From Fundidesulfovibrio putealis DSM 16056 (lineage in GTDB: Bacteria > Desulfobacterota > Desulfovibrionia > Desulfovibrionales > Desulfovibrionaceae), in NCBI RefSeq assembly GCF_000429325.1, contig NZ_KE386885.1, positions 523,958 through 587,957 on the forward strand: a stretch of 64,000 nt of DNA, given 5' to 3'. This document shows positions 38,769 to 48,117 of the stretch, piece by piece. The translations under genes and the position numbers were made by a program. Position 1 is the first letter of the stretch, and each line of letters opens with the position of its first letter. The notes under the pieces were generated by a model, which worked only from the letters and a program-made list of their open reading frames with translations, was not told the origin of the DNA and made no database searches.

Positions 38769-41324
38769 CTAAGCGCGGACGCCATTCCCGGATGCGTCTT
38801 CCAGGGGCAGGCGAATGATGAACCTCGTGCCCCTGCCCGGTTGGGACTCCACTTCGATGGTTCCCTTGTGGTTGCTGGTGACGATGAAATACGAAACCGA
38901 CAGGCCGAGTCCGGTGCCATCGCCTGGTGGCTTGGTGGTGTAGAAGGGCTCGAACACGCGCCTGCGCACCTCTTCGCTCATGCCTGGGCCGTTGTCCTCC
39001 ACCTCGATACGCGCGAAGTCGCCGTCGCGCGCCAGGCGCAGGGTGATGAGCGGCGTCTCCGGTCCGGCCTCGCCGTCCGTGGCTGCGGCTCCCACTCCGG
39101 CCATGGCCTGGGCCGCGTTCTTGACCAGGTTGAAGATCACCTGTTCAAGCTCTGTCCTGGTGCAGCGCACCTGTGGCAGGTCCGGGTCGAATTCCCGCAC
39201 GATCCGCACCCTTCGGAAGTCGAAGCGCTTCTTGAGGTCGTAGTCGTTGGAGGCGAGCTCCACGGCCTTGTCCAGCACGCCGTCCAGATGGGCCGGAGTC
39301 CGTTTGGACTCGCTGAAGCGGCTGAATTCCAGCATGTTGGACACGATGTGCGCCGCGCGCACCCCCGAGTCCTGGATGGCGTCCACGAAGGTGGGGATCT
39401 CGCGCGATTCCAGGTATCGCAGCACGTCGGCCAGCTTCAGCCCAAGCTCCCCGGCGGCCTCGTCGTTGCGGGGGATGTCCGGCGAGAGCCTGCGTTTTAT
39501 GAGCTGCACGCTTTGCAGGATGCCCCCCAGGGGGTTGTTGATCTCGTGGGCCATGCCTGCGGCCAGTCCTCCCACGCTCATCATCTTCTCGGTCTGGACC
39601 ATGACCTCCTCGACGCGCACCCGTTCGGTGACGTCCTCCAGGGTGACCGCCATGCGGACATGCCCGGCCACCTCCAGGGGGAAGAGCAGGATGTCCATGA
39701 GGCGCGAGCCGCCTGCAACCTCCATGGCGGCGCGGGTGGCCTTGACCGTTCCGCGCGTGCGGATCGCTTCTTCGAGCTGGCTGGCGGAGAAAGGCAGATG
39801 GGGCAGGACGTCCAGCAGGGGTGCGCCCCGGGCCTGAAGGAAGGACGCGCCGCTCAGATCCTGGGCGCTGCGGTTGAAGTGCGTGATGCGTCCGCGCTCG
39901 TCCAGGCTGATGATGGCTGCGGGGATGGAGTCCAGGATGCTGTTGGTGAGCTCGAAGGCGGTTTCCAGCTTCTCCTCGGCCTGCTTGCGCTCGGTGATGT
40001 CCGTGATGATGCCCACAAGGCCCTTGAATTCGCCCTTCGGCCCTTCGAGCCGCCGACCCGCCAGCTGCCCCCAGAAGGGGTCTCCGGTGGAGCGCAGGTA
40101 ACGCCGCTCCAGGCTCACGTGGTCGATCTCGCCAACCATGAGCGCGCGCATCAGGTTTGTCCCGATGTCGCGCTGCTCCGGGGAGACCAGCTCGGGGTAG
40201 GCCTTGCCGATGAGCTCCTCGCGTGTGTAGCCGAACAGCTCCGAGGTGCGGTTGTTGGCCATGACCACGTGCCCTGTGCCGTCCACCAGGAATATGGCCG
40301 AGGGAGAGGTCTCGAAGATGACTCGCAGCCGCTCCTCGTTGTCGCGCAGGGCTTCTTCGGAGCGCTTGCGCTCGGTGATGTCCCGGAAGATGCCTTCCAC
40401 TCCCGCGATGTTGCCGTCGATGTCGTGGTAGAACTTGCTGCTGGTGGATACCGTAATGGGCGAGCCGTCCCTGCGCAGCAGCACCACCTCGTAGTCGCGC
40501 ACCTCGCCGTCGTTTTTGATGCGCTCAAGGAATTCACTGCGCAGTTCCGGGTGCTGCCAGAACTGGGTGTTGGGGTAGCCCAGGATGTCGTTCACGCTGT
40601 CATAGCCCAGGAGCTTGGCGCAGGAAGGGCTCACCATGATCATGTTGCCCCGCGCGTCCGTGCGGTAATAGACGTCCGAGATGTTCTCGATCACGGAGCG
40701 GTACCTGGCCTCGCTTTCGCGCAGGGCGCGCTCCGCCTGCTTGGCCTCGGTGATGTCCGTGACCATGGCCACGGAGCCCTCGAATGCGCCGGAGTCAGTC
40801 ATGATGGGCATGGCCGAGATGATGGTGGTCAGCCTGTGCCCGTCTTTGCGCAGGAAACGGCGCTCGTAGCGGCCTGGATGCCCGGCGCGGCGCTCCTCTT
40901 CGCGCTGGAGATGGTCGGGCAGGTCTTCCGGGGCGAACAGTCCGGCCAGGGGCTGGCCCAGCATCTCCTGGTCTTCGTAGCCGAGCAACCGTGAGAAGAC
41001 CCGGTTCACGTAGGTGATGGTGAAGGCGGAGTCCAGGATGCAGATGCCCTCGTTGGCGGTCTCAACGATGCGTCGGTAGCGCTCCTCGCTGTTCTGCAAC
41101 TGCTCGGATTGAAGGCTGGATTGGCGTTCGAAGCGCACCAGGGCGAACCACAGCAGGCAGGTCACCACCGAGACGTAGAACCAGCCCTTGACCATGCTGA
41201 TCCATAACAGCATGTCCGGAGTGCTGGAGAAGAGAAATACGGCAGCCTTGTCGGAAAACAGAATCCACAATGCGCTGACGACCGCATATGTGGCAGCTAT
41301 CCGAAAAGGCTTAAGGCTGGGCAT
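38769..41324 (-). CDS. Multi-PAS hybrid-less sensor histidine kinase
   Basis: The 851-residue kinase has two N-terminal membrane segments (about 8-30 and 36-62), then four PAS/PAC modules at about 80-195, 203-320, 326-448 and 455-570. HisKA follows, with His593 in GMAHEINNPLGG and ATPase boxes NLVKNAAQAM (N), DNGPGM (777-782) and GTGLGLSVS (803-811). No receiver domain is attached and no response regulator is adjacent, so the partner is unknown. A short periplasmic loop suggests sensing through the PAS domains. The start is supported by homology at the first membrane helix. Confidence 0.93.
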   Translation of the reverse strand: MPSLKPFRIAATYAVVSALWILFSDKAAVFLFSSTPDMLLWISMVKGWFYVSVVTCLLWFALVRFERQSSLQSEQLQNSEERYRRIVETANEGICILDSAFTITYVNRVFSRLLGYEDQEMLGQPLAGLFAPEDLPDHLQREEERRAGHPGRYERRFLRKDGHRLTTIISAMPIMTDSGAFEGSVAMVTDITEAKQAERALRESEARYRSVIENISDVYYRTDARGNMIMVSPSCAKLLGYDSVNDILGYPNTQFWQHPELRSEFLERIKNDGEVRDYEVVLLRRDGSPITVSTSSKFYHDIDGNIAGVEGIFRDITERKRSEEALRDNEERLRVIFETSPSAIFLVDGTGHVVMANNRTSELFGYTREELIGKAYPELVSPEQRDIGTNLMRALMVGEIDHVSLERRYLRSTGDPFWGQLAGRRLEGPKGEFKGLVGIITDITERKQAEEKLETAFELTNSILDSIPAAIISLDERGRITHFNRSAQDLSGASFLQARGAPLLDVLPHLPFSASQLEEAIRTRGTVKATRAAMEVAGGSRLMDILLFPLEVAGHVRMAVTLEDVTERVRVEEVMVQTEKMMSVGGLAAGMAHEINNPLGGILQSVQLIKRRLSPDIPRNDEAAGELGLKLADVLRYLESREIPTFVDAIQDSGVRAAHIVSNMLEFSRFSESKRTPAHLDGVLDKAVELASNDYDLKKRFDFRRVRIVREFDPDLPQVRCTRTELEQVIFNLVKNAAQAMAGVGAAATDGEAGPETPLITLRLARDGDFARIEVEDNGPGMSEEVRRRVFEPFYTTKPPGDGTGLGLSVSYFIVTSNHKGTIEVESQPGRGTRFIIRLPLEDASGNGVRA

Positions 41325-41598
41325 GGTTTCCGCCAGACGTTGGAAAAGTCGAACCAGGATGGGGGACTATAGACTGAAGAACGATTTTTCGTCCAGCCGA
41401 GACTGCATGGACGGGGAGGTCGCGCGGGTCGCCGTGATGGCCGGGACAGGGCGGGCCAGCGCCTGGACGTGTGGCGGCCGCGTTGCGCACCCAGGATTTC
41501 AGCTGTGCGGCCGTGCGGGGGATGGCCAGCACGGCGTGCTCCCCCCTGGTGGCCGGAACCCAGCCGGATTCGGAGCCGCGATTCGCAAAACAGCGGCG

Positions 41599-42096
41599 TC
41601 AGGCAACTGCCAGGCGTGTTCCCCTGGAGCGTGCCGCGTCGGCAAGCAGCATGTCGCGAGCCTTGGCGTAGGCGCTCAGGCCGCGCCGCCACAGGGGGTC
41701 CTCGCTGCGGGCAGTTTCCTGGGCCTGCCGGGTGGTCTGGTTCGCCTGCGCTTCAGATGCGGCGCCAGTTCCTGGCTCGTTTTCCGGGTCGCCGGACGCG
41801 CCAGCTGCGTCGGCGCGCTCGGCCACGGCGGCGTTTTGACGCTCGTTCCAGGCGGCATCGGCCACTTCGCGGCGCAGCCGCTCGCGCTCCATCTCGGTCT
41901 GGAAGGCCTGCCCGCTGGTATCGCGCTGCTTGCGCGCGGACTGCTCCTCCGGGTCCACCTCGACCTTTTTCGAGGTGTAATCCACGCCGAAGCTGCCGAT
42001 GCGCACGCCGAAAGAACGCGTGACCACGCGGGCTTTCACGGCGTCGAACGCCTGATTGGAGGAGGAAGTCTGCCGAAGTTGGCTGGTCGCTTCCAT
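41599..42096 (-). CDS. Hypothetical protein with charged coiled coil
   Basis: This is a 165-residue protein from the ATG behind GGGAGCACGTCC; the frame is open to 42384 but that part is shadow. It has a short ordered N-terminus (VVTRSFGVRIGSFGVDYTSK), then a Glu/Arg-rich helix (about 45-90), an acidic Ala/Glu/Gly linker, and a C-terminal helix ending in SAYAKARDMLLADAARSRG. No membrane segment or catalytic motif is present. I do not recognise the family. It is divergent from nfnAB across a 275-base spacer. The gap 41325-41598 holds nothing I can call. Confidence 0.65.
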   Translation of the reverse strand: MEATSQLRQTSSSNQAFDAVKARVVTRSFGVRIGSFGVDYTSKKVEVDPEEQSARKQRDTSGQAFQTEMERERLRREVADAAWNERQNAAVAERADAAGASGDPENEPGTGAASEAQANQTTRQAQETARSEDPLWRRGLSAYAKARDMLLADAARSRGTRLAVA

Positions 42097-42371
42097 GGAC
42101 GTGCTCCCAGGGCTTTTCGCCCAGTGCGGCAGCCTTGCCGTATCGCGCCCAGGTAGCCTTGGTGCGCGGGTTCCCGTCCATGGAAACCGTGAGGGGTGCG
42201 AAACAAGTAATACCCCGACGGTTGTTTGGCAAGAAAAACAAGAAACCTGTAACCTCTGCGAATCCCGTGCCGAAACCCCGCCCCCTCTTGTCCGAAGGCT
42301 TCCCTGCGAGTATGTTCGCCTGAGACGATACGGCCCTGCCAGCCACGTCCACAACCCAACCCGGAGGTCCA

Positions 42372-43217
42372 ATGCCTGTTGCAATCCTCAAGAAGCGACG
42401 ACTCATCCCCGGCCAGACCAGCGAACTGACGCTCGATGCCTCCCACATCGCGCGAAAAGCCAGGCCCGGCAACTTCGTCATCCTGCGCGTGTCCGAGAAG
42501 GGCGAGCGCATCCCCCTGACCATAGCCGACACCGATCCCCAGGCCGGTACCATCACCATCGTCTACCTGGTGGTGGGCAAATCCACGGCGGAGCTTGAAA
42601 CCCTGGAAGAGGGCGACTCCATCCTGGACGTGTGCGGCCCCCTGGGCAAGCCCACCCACATCGAGCCCTGCGGCACGGTGGTCTGCGTGGGCGGCGGCAC
42701 GGGCATCGCGGCCATGCACCACATCGCCAAGGGCCACAAGGCCGCCGGGAACCGGGTCATCACTGTGATCGGCTCGCGCTGCGAGGACCTGCTCCTCTTC
42801 AAGGAAGAGCTGTCCATGTTCGCGGACGAAGTGGTGGTGACCACCAACGACGGCTCCTGCGGCATGCAAGGCTTCGTCACCGACGGGCTGCGCATGGTGC
42901 TGGACCGCGAGCCGTCAGTGGGCGAGGTGGTGGCCATCGGCCCCGTGCCCATGATGGAGGCCGTGGCCAACCTGACGCGCCCCTACAACGTGAAGACCAC
43001 CGTGAGCCTGAACTCCATCATGATCGACGGCATCGGCATGTGCGGCGCGTGCCGCGTGGTGGTGGGCGGCGAGGTGAAGTTCGCCTGCGTGGACGGACCC
43101 GAGTTCGACGGCCATCAGGTGGATTTCGCGCGCATGCGCCAGCGCCTCGCGGCGTTCAAGCCCCAGGAGGAGTTGTCCTGGGCCGAGTTCAGGAGGCTTC
43201 GTGGACAAGAAGCCTAA
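42372..43217 (+). CDS. nfnA: NADH-dependent ferredoxin:NADP+ oxidoreductase, small subunit
   Basis: The 281-residue protein belongs to the dihydroorotate-dehydrogenase electron-transfer / SudB family: an FAD domain (PGNFVILRV, RIPLTI), an NAD(P) domain (VGGGTGIAAMHHIAKG) and a C-terminal [2Fe-2S] site (MCGACRVVVGGEVKFACVDGP). With NfnB it forms the bifurcating NfnAB transhydrogenase that couples NADH and reduced ferredoxin to NADPH. An alternative is a sulfide dehydrogenase or a glutamate synthase-associated subunit. CGGAGGTCC precedes the ATG. It overlaps nfnB by 17 bases. Confidence 0.92.
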   Translation: MPVAILKKRRLIPGQTSELTLDASHIARKARPGNFVILRVSEKGERIPLTIADTDPQAGTITIVYLVVGKSTAELETLEEGDSILDVCGPLGKPTHIEPCGTVVCVGGGTGIAAMHHIAKGHKAAGNRVITVIGSRCEDLLLFKEELSMFADEVVVTTNDGSCGMQGFVTDGLRMVLDREPSVGEVVAIGPVPMMEAVANLTRPYNVKTTVSLNSIMIDGIGMCGACRVVVGGEVKFACVDGPEFDGHQVDFARMRQRLAAFKPQEELSWAEFRRLRGQEA

Positions 43218-44670
43218 GAAACTGGCCCCCAGGACCCCCATGCCCGAGCAGCCCGCCAGGGAGCGGGTGAAGAACTTCACTGAAGTGACCACGGGCTACA
43301 CCCTGGACATGGCCGTGGCCGAGGCCGCCCGCTGCCTGCAATGCAAGAAGCCCGTGTGCCAGGCCGGGTGTCCGGTGGAGGTGCCCATCAAGGCCTTCAT
43401 CGGCCACCTGCAGAAGGGCGACGTGACCGCAGCCTACAAGGCCATCCGCGAGACCAACTCCCTGCCTGCCGTGTGCGGCCGGGTCTGCCCCCAGGAGGTG
43501 CAGTGCGAGGGGGCCTGCGTGCTGGCCAAGAAGGGCGAGCCCGTGTGCATCGGACGCCTGGAGCGTTTCACCGCCGACGAATATGCCGCCCGCAGCGCCT
43601 GCGAGCAGCTCACCGGAGACAAGGCCTGCCCCATGATCCGCGAGGAGCTGAAGGTGGCCTGCATCGGCGGCGGCCCTGCAAGCCTCACCGTGGCGGGATA
43701 CCTGTCCACGCTCGGAATAAAGGTGCACGTCTACGAGGCCCTGCACGAACCCGGCGGCGTGCTGGTCTACGGAATCCCGGAGTTCCGGCTGCCCAAGGCC
43801 ATCGTCAAGCGAGAGGTGCAGGCCATGACCGAGAACGGCGTGGAGTTCCACCTGAACTGGGTGGGCGGGCGCACCATCACCGTGCAGGATCTCTTCGACG
43901 AGGCCTTCCAGGCCGTGTTCATCGGCGTTGGCGCAGGGTTGCCGCGCTTCCTGAAGGTCCCCGGCGAGGACCTGACCGGCGTGTTCTCGGCCAACGAGTA
44001 CCTCTCGCGCGCCAACCTCGGCCGGGCCTACGCCTTCCCCGAGTACGACACCCCGCCCTTCCCCGGAAAGCAGGTGGTGGTCGTGGGCGGAGGCAACGTG
44101 GCCATGGACGCGGCCCGCACCGCCATGCGCATGGGGGCCGAGAAGGTCAGCCTGGTGTACCGCCGCACCAAGAACGAGATGCCCTGCCGCCTGGAAGAGC
44201 TGGAGCACGCCCTGGACGAGGGGCTGCACCTGGAGATCCTCACCAACCCCGTGAGCTTCGCCGGAGACGACGCCGGGCGCGTCACCGGGGTCACGCTCGA
44301 GCGCATGAAGCTGGGCGACCCGGACGAGGCTGGCCGCTGCACCCCCAACTGCACGGGCGAGTACTTCGACATCCCCTGCGACCTGGCCGTGATCGCTGTG
44401 GGCACCGGGCCGAACCCCCTGCTGCTGGAAGCCACTCCGGGGCTTAAGCGCAACCGGCGTGGCTACATCGAGGTGAACGAGGACACGGGCGAGACCAGCA
44501 TGCCGAACGTGTTCGCGGGCGGCGACATCGTCACCGGCGCGGCCACGGTCATCCTGGCCATGGGCGCGGGACGCCGCGCCGCCAAGGAGATCGCCCGCAG
44601 GCTCCTGGGGTCGGACGCACCCCAGGACGTTCCCCCCCTGCACGGCGGAGTGCTCGAAGCGCAGGACTGA
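43201..44670 (+). CDS. nfnB: NADH-dependent ferredoxin:NADP+ oxidoreductase, large subunit
   Basis: The 489-residue flavoprotein is related to the small subunit of glutamate synthase. The N-terminal cluster region has ARCLQCKKPVCQAGCPVEV and CGRVCPQEVQCEGAC for [4Fe-4S] clusters, followed by FAD (IGGGPASLTVAGYL) and NAD(P) (VVGGGNVAMDAARTA) motifs and a final AGGDIVTGAATV. No large GltB protein is adjacent, and the nfnA overlap favours Nfn. The start is a GTG inside nfnA. A 15-bp hairpin follows. Confidence 0.93.
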   Translation: MDKKPKKLAPRTPMPEQPARERVKNFTEVTTGYTLDMAVAEAARCLQCKKPVCQAGCPVEVPIKAFIGHLQKGDVTAAYKAIRETNSLPAVCGRVCPQEVQCEGACVLAKKGEPVCIGRLERFTADEYAARSACEQLTGDKACPMIREELKVACIGGGPASLTVAGYLSTLGIKVHVYEALHEPGGVLVYGIPEFRLPKAIVKREVQAMTENGVEFHLNWVGGRTITVQDLFDEAFQAVFIGVGAGLPRFLKVPGEDLTGVFSANEYLSRANLGRAYAFPEYDTPPFPGKQVVVVGGGNVAMDAARTAMRMGAEKVSLVYRRTKNEMPCRLEELEHALDEGLHLEILTNPVSFAGDDAGRVTGVTLERMKLGDPDEAGRCTPNCTGEYFDIPCDLAVIAVGTGPNPLLLEATPGLKRNRRGYIEVNEDTGETSMPNVFAGGDIVTGAATVILAMGAGRRAAKEIARRLLGSDAPQDVPPLHGGVLEAQD

Positions 44671-44697
44671 TCGCGCCACGACATCGTCGAACGATTC

Positions 44698-44735
44698 GCG
44701 GCTCCCGGACGAAACCTCGTCCGGGAGCCGCTTGC
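44698..44735 (+). terminator. Terminator-like hairpin after nfnB
   Basis: A perfect 15-bp stem (GCGGCTCCCGGACGA with its complement) has loop AACC and only a weak T-rich tail (TTGCCTT). Confidence 0.6.
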
Positions 44736-44743
44736 CTTGCGCG

Positions 44744-44783
44744 TTGTCACATATTCTCTTGTCCGTCGTCACAGAACTGTAAT
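44744..44783 (+). promoter_or_regulatory. Putative tandem Pho boxes upstream of pstS
   Basis: Four 7-base units lie at exact 11-base steps: TTGTCAC (44744), TCTCTTG (44755), TCGTCAC (44766) and CTGTAAT (44777). Three resemble the CTGTCAT/C half-site of PhoB boxes and the last pair has the canonical spacing with spacer AGAA. They lie 79 bases before the pstS ATG, consistent with PhoB activation under phosphate limitation. Confidence 0.55.
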
Positions 44784-44861
44784 ATGTTACTCCTAGGGTC
44801 TGCACGCTGCCGGTCCCCAGTCTCCGGCACTCCTCAGAAACATCCCCCTGGAGGCAACAAA

Positions 44862-45674
44862 ATGAAGAAATTCACAGCCTTTCTTTTCGCGATCATGCTG
44901 ACCGCCACCGTGGCCCAGGCTCAGACCGCCATCCGCGTGGACGGCTCCACCACCGTGCTCCCCGCCATGCAGAAGATGGTGGAAGCCTACATGAAGGCCA
45001 ACTCCGGCGTGAACATCACCGTGTCCGGCGGCGGTTCCGGCAACGGCATCAAGGCCATCATCGACGGCACCACCAACATCGCCATGTCCTCGCGCGAGAT
45101 GAAGGACAAGGAGCTGGAGGCCGCCAAGGAGAAGGGCAACGTGGTCAAGCCCATGGTCATCGCCATGGACGCCCTGGCCCCCATCGTGAACCCGGCCAAC
45201 CCCGTCGCCGACCTCAAGGTCGAGCAGCTGCGCGACATGTTCTCCGGCAAGATCAAGAACTGGAAGGAAGTTGGCGGCGAAGACAAGGAAATCGTGCTGA
45301 TCTCCCGCGACACCTCGTCGGGCACCTACGAAGCCTGGCAGGAGCTGGTCATGGGCAAGGACAAGGTGTACCCCGGCGCGCTGCTTCAGGCTTCCTCCGG
45401 CGCGGTGCTCCAGGTGGTGAGCAAGAACAAGGCCGCCATCGCCTACGACGGCTACGCCTACGTGGACAAGACCGTGAAGGCCCTCAAGGTCAACGGCGTC
45501 ACCGGAAGCGAGGCCACCGTGGCCGACAAGTCCTACCCCGTGTCGCGCCCCCTGTTCATCATCGTCCCCGAGAAGGCCTCCCCCGAGGTCATGAAGTTCG
45601 TGGACTTCATCATGTCCCCGGCCGGCGGCCAGAAGATCATCGCCGAAGTCGGCTATTTCCCGGTCAAGAAATAG
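44862..45674 (+). CDS. pstS: Phosphate ABC transporter, periplasmic binding protein
   Basis: The 270-residue protein has a signal peptide (1-21, ATVAQA cut) and the phosphate-binding signatures RVDGSTTVLPAMQ, VSGGGSGNGIKAI and SRDTSSGTYEAW. It binds phosphate in the periplasm for PstCA. The ATG follows CTGGAGGCAACAA. Pho-box-like repeats lie upstream, and a hairpin before pstC may raise its level over the membrane parts. Confidence 0.96.
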   Translation: MKKFTAFLFAIMLTATVAQAQTAIRVDGSTTVLPAMQKMVEAYMKANSGVNITVSGGGSGNGIKAIIDGTTNIAMSSREMKDKELEAAKEKGNVVKPMVIAMDALAPIVNPANPVADLKVEQLRDMFSGKIKNWKEVGGEDKEIVLISRDTSSGTYEAWQELVMGKDKVYPGALLQASSGAVLQVVSKNKAAIAYDGYAYVDKTVKALKVNGVTGSEATVADKSYPVSRPLFIIVPEKASPEVMKFVDFIMSPAGGQKIIAEVGYFPVKK

Positions 45675-45689
45675 CTTCCCAAACCATCC

Positions 45690-45719
45690 ACCGGCCCTCT
45701 TCGCCTGAAGGGGGCCGGT
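45690..45719 (+). terminator. Attenuator hairpin between pstS and pstC
   Basis: A 13-bp stem (ACCGGCCCTCTTC with its complement, one wobble) has loop GCCT and is followed by TTCGG. It lies 16 bases after the pstS stop. It probably stabilises pstS mRNA or partly terminates. Confidence 0.6.
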
Positions 45720-45732
45720 TTCGGAGCCTGCC

Positions 45733-46626
45733 GTGGCCATCAGCCGAAAGCTCAAAGACGACCTGATCCGCAACCTCTTCCTGGTCACAGCCATGACCTC
45801 GATCATCGCGCTGGGCCTGATCATGGTTTATCTCTTCCTGGAAGGGGCTCCCATTTTCGAACACGTGTCCGTGGGCGGGTTCCTCTTCGGGAACTTCTGG
45901 TATCCCACGGCGGACCCGCCGGAGTTCGGCATCCTGCCCATGATCGCGGCCTCCATCGCCGTGACGATTTTTTCCTCGATCATCGCCATCCCGCTGGGCG
46001 TCATGACCGCCCTGTACCTGGCCGAGATCGCCACCCCCCGGATGCGTGGCATCTTCAAGCCTCTGGTGGAGCTTCTGGCCGCGTTGCCCTCGGTGGTCAT
46101 CGGCTTCTTCGGCATGGTGGTGGTCGCCCCCTTCCTGCAGGAAACCTTCGACCTGAATACCGGCCTCAACCTCCTGAACGCCAGTCTCATGCTGGCCTTC
46201 ATGTCCGTGCCCACCATCTGTTCCGTGTCCGAGGATGCCATCTACGCCGTGCCGCGCGAGCTCAAGGAGGCCTCCCTGGCCCTTGGCGCCACGCACTGGG
46301 AGACCATCCGCCGGGTCATCCTGCCGTCCTCGCTGTCTGGCGTGTCCACGGCCATCATCCTCGGCATGTCGCGCGCCATCGGCGAGACCATGGTCGTGCT
46401 CATGGTGGCGGGCGGAGCGGCCATGATCCCCACGTCCATCTTTTCGCCGCTTCGGCCCATGCCGTCCTCCATCGCCGCTGAAATGGCCGAGGCCCCTTTC
46501 CGGTCGGACCACTACCACGCCCTGTTCGCCATCGGCGTGGTGCTGTTCCTCTTCACCCTGGTCTTCAACATCATCGCCCAGCACATCGCCGAAAAGCACA
46601 AGCAGGTCGGCGCGGCCACGCTGTAG
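45733..46626 (+). CDS. pstC: Phosphate ABC transporter permease PstC
   Basis: The 297-residue membrane protein has six predicted helices and the permease EAA loop ELKEASLALGATHWETIRRV. The GTG start is preceded by CGGAG. The family AIGETMVVLMVAGG segment is present. With PstA it forms the channel energised by PstB. Confidence 0.95.
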   Translation: MAISRKLKDDLIRNLFLVTAMTSIIALGLIMVYLFLEGAPIFEHVSVGGFLFGNFWYPTADPPEFGILPMIAASIAVTIFSSIIAIPLGVMTALYLAEIATPRMRGIFKPLVELLAALPSVVIGFFGMVVVAPFLQETFDLNTGLNLLNASLMLAFMSVPTICSVSEDAIYAVPRELKEASLALGATHWETIRRVILPSSLSGVSTAIILGMSRAIGETMVVLMVAGGAAMIPTSIFSPLRPMPSSIAAEMAEAPFRSDHYHALFAIGVVLFLFTLVFNIIAQHIAEKHKQVGAATL

Positions 46627-46636
46627 GACACACCCC

Positions 46637-47506
46637 ATGCGTATCGACGACAAGCTTATCAGGCGGCGCAGGGGCGCTCAGGCCGTCATGTGGAACGTGT
46701 TCAGGTCCGCGTCGCTCATTAACGCCGCTGCCCTGGGCATCATCTGCATCTTCCTGTTCGTGAACGGCCTGCCCGCCATCACCTGGGAATTCTTAAGCCA
46801 GTCCCCGCGCGACTCCATGACCGCAGGCGGCATCCTGCCCTGCATCATCGGCACGGTGATCCTGTCGGTGGGCTCCATGCTGGTGTCGTTTCCGCTGGGA
46901 GTGGCCACGGCCATCTACCTGAACGAGTACGCCCGGCCCGGCAAGACCGTGCGCCTCATCCGCCTGGGCATAGCCAACCTGGCGGGCGTGCCCTCGGTGG
47001 TGTTCGGCCTGTTCGGCCTGGCCTTCTTCGTCACCTTCCTGGGCATGGGCGTCAGCATCATGTCGGGTGTTCTCACCCTGGCCATCCTGGTGCTGCCGGT
47101 GATCATCGGCACCGCCGAGGAGGCCCTGAAGTCCGTCCCCAGCACCTACCGCGAAGCCTCCCTGGGCCTGGGGGCCACCAAATGGCAGACCATCCGCATG
47201 GTGGTGCTTCCCGCAGCCCTGCCCGGCATGCTGACCGGGGCCATTTTGGGACTCTCCCGCGCAGCTGGCGAGACCGCAGCCATCATGTTCACGGCGGCGG
47301 TGTTCTTCGCGCCCAAGCTGCCCACGTCAATCTTTTCCGATGTGATGGCCCTGCCGTATCATATTTACGTGCTGGCCACGGCAGGCACCGAGATCGAGAA
47401 GACCCGCCCCCTTCAGTACGGAACGGCCCTGGTGCTGATCGCGCTGGTTTTGGGCATGAACCTGATCGCCATCATCTACCGGGCCAAGTTGCAGCGCAAA
47501 CGCTAG
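46637..47506 (+). CDS. pstA: Phosphate ABC transporter permease PstA
   Basis: The 289-residue membrane protein has the EAA loop TYREASLGLGATKWQTIRMV and PstA-typical GETAAIMFTAAVFF. It starts 11 bases after pstC with AGGA upstream. A terminator follows directly: no pstB ATPase or phoU comes after it, so these must lie elsewhere in the genome. The only PhoU domain in the window is fused to a kinase at 57921. Confidence 0.95.
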   Translation: MRIDDKLIRRRRGAQAVMWNVFRSASLINAAALGIICIFLFVNGLPAITWEFLSQSPRDSMTAGGILPCIIGTVILSVGSMLVSFPLGVATAIYLNEYARPGKTVRLIRLGIANLAGVPSVVFGLFGLAFFVTFLGMGVSIMSGVLTLAILVLPVIIGTAEEALKSVPSTYREASLGLGATKWQTIRMVVLPAALPGMLTGAILGLSRAAGETAAIMFTAAVFFAPKLPTSIFSDVMALPYHIYVLATAGTEIEKTRPLQYGTALVLIALVLGMNLIAIIYRAKLQRKR

Positions 47507-47530
47507 CGCGGATTGGAAATCTGGAGAGCG

Positions 47531-47565
47531 AAAAGCCCCTGCCGGGAACGGCGGGGGCTTTTGCG
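47531..47565 (+). terminator. Terminator of the pst operon
   Basis: A 14-bp stem (AAAAGCCCCTGCCG with its complement, one wobble) has loop GGAA, followed by TTTTGCGTTT. Confidence 0.85.
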
Positions 47566-47826
47566 TTTGGAAGGGCGGGAAGAGGAGAGTGGGTGGAGTC
47601 GGGAGCCAGGCATCCCGGCCTCCTCACGCGGGGAAGAAATCTTACGCCTGCCAGAGCGGACAGAGGCGCGGGGAGGGCGCGTTGGCGGATGATGACCGCA
47701 ATGGCCTGACGGCCATGCTGTAAATGTACTTTCTGTCACCGCGAAGATGGCGGCATACCCCTCTGAAGCCTTTCTCCCAGGTACGCCATACCGGTTCAAG
47801 GCGACATGTGAAACAGTCCTTTATAA

Positions 47827-48117
47827 ATGGCTCATCAAGAAGCAGTGTGCGTGTCATGGTGTCCTCACTGCGGATACCATACGTCATCCCAGGGAATGTG
47901 GATAGGGGGAGTTTGCAATACTTTAGATTGTGCCTGGTCATCGAGCGTTGTTGGCCCTGGTGATGCCGCGTGTTCTGCCCCCGCCTGGACAGCGAGAGGG
48001 GGAAGATCAGGTGTCTTCACTCCTGTGGGCGTTCCCCTCTGGACCGCCATCTCTCCGGAGGAAGCCCTCGCCTGCAACGTCTGCCGGGTGGAGTGGGGTA
48101 TAAAGAAGCTCTGGTGA
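47827..48117 (+). CDS. Possible small zinc-ribbon protein
   Basis: A 96-codon frame reads WCPHCGYH, then VCNTLDC, then ACNVCRVEW, three Cys-pair motifs in the order expected of a small treble-clef or ribbon protein and reminiscent of the 5514 gene. There is no good ribosome site; a GTG at 47849 is an alternative start. It overlaps other open frames. Treat as a candidate only. Confidence 0.3.
   Translation: MAHQEAVCVSWCPHCGYHTSSQGMWIGGVCNTLDCAWSSSVVGPGDAACSAPAWTARGGRSGVFTPVGVPLWTAISPEEALACNVCRVEWGIKKLW

Noticed and set aside
42215-42240. Rex-type redox operator upstream of nfnA
   Set aside because: TTGTTT and AAACAA are present, but the spacing is two bases too wide for the Rex consensus.
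47642-47857. 71-codon minus-strand frame with a fair ribosome site
   Set aside because: It overlaps the possible zinc-ribbon frame, has no recognised domain, and composition gives no support.
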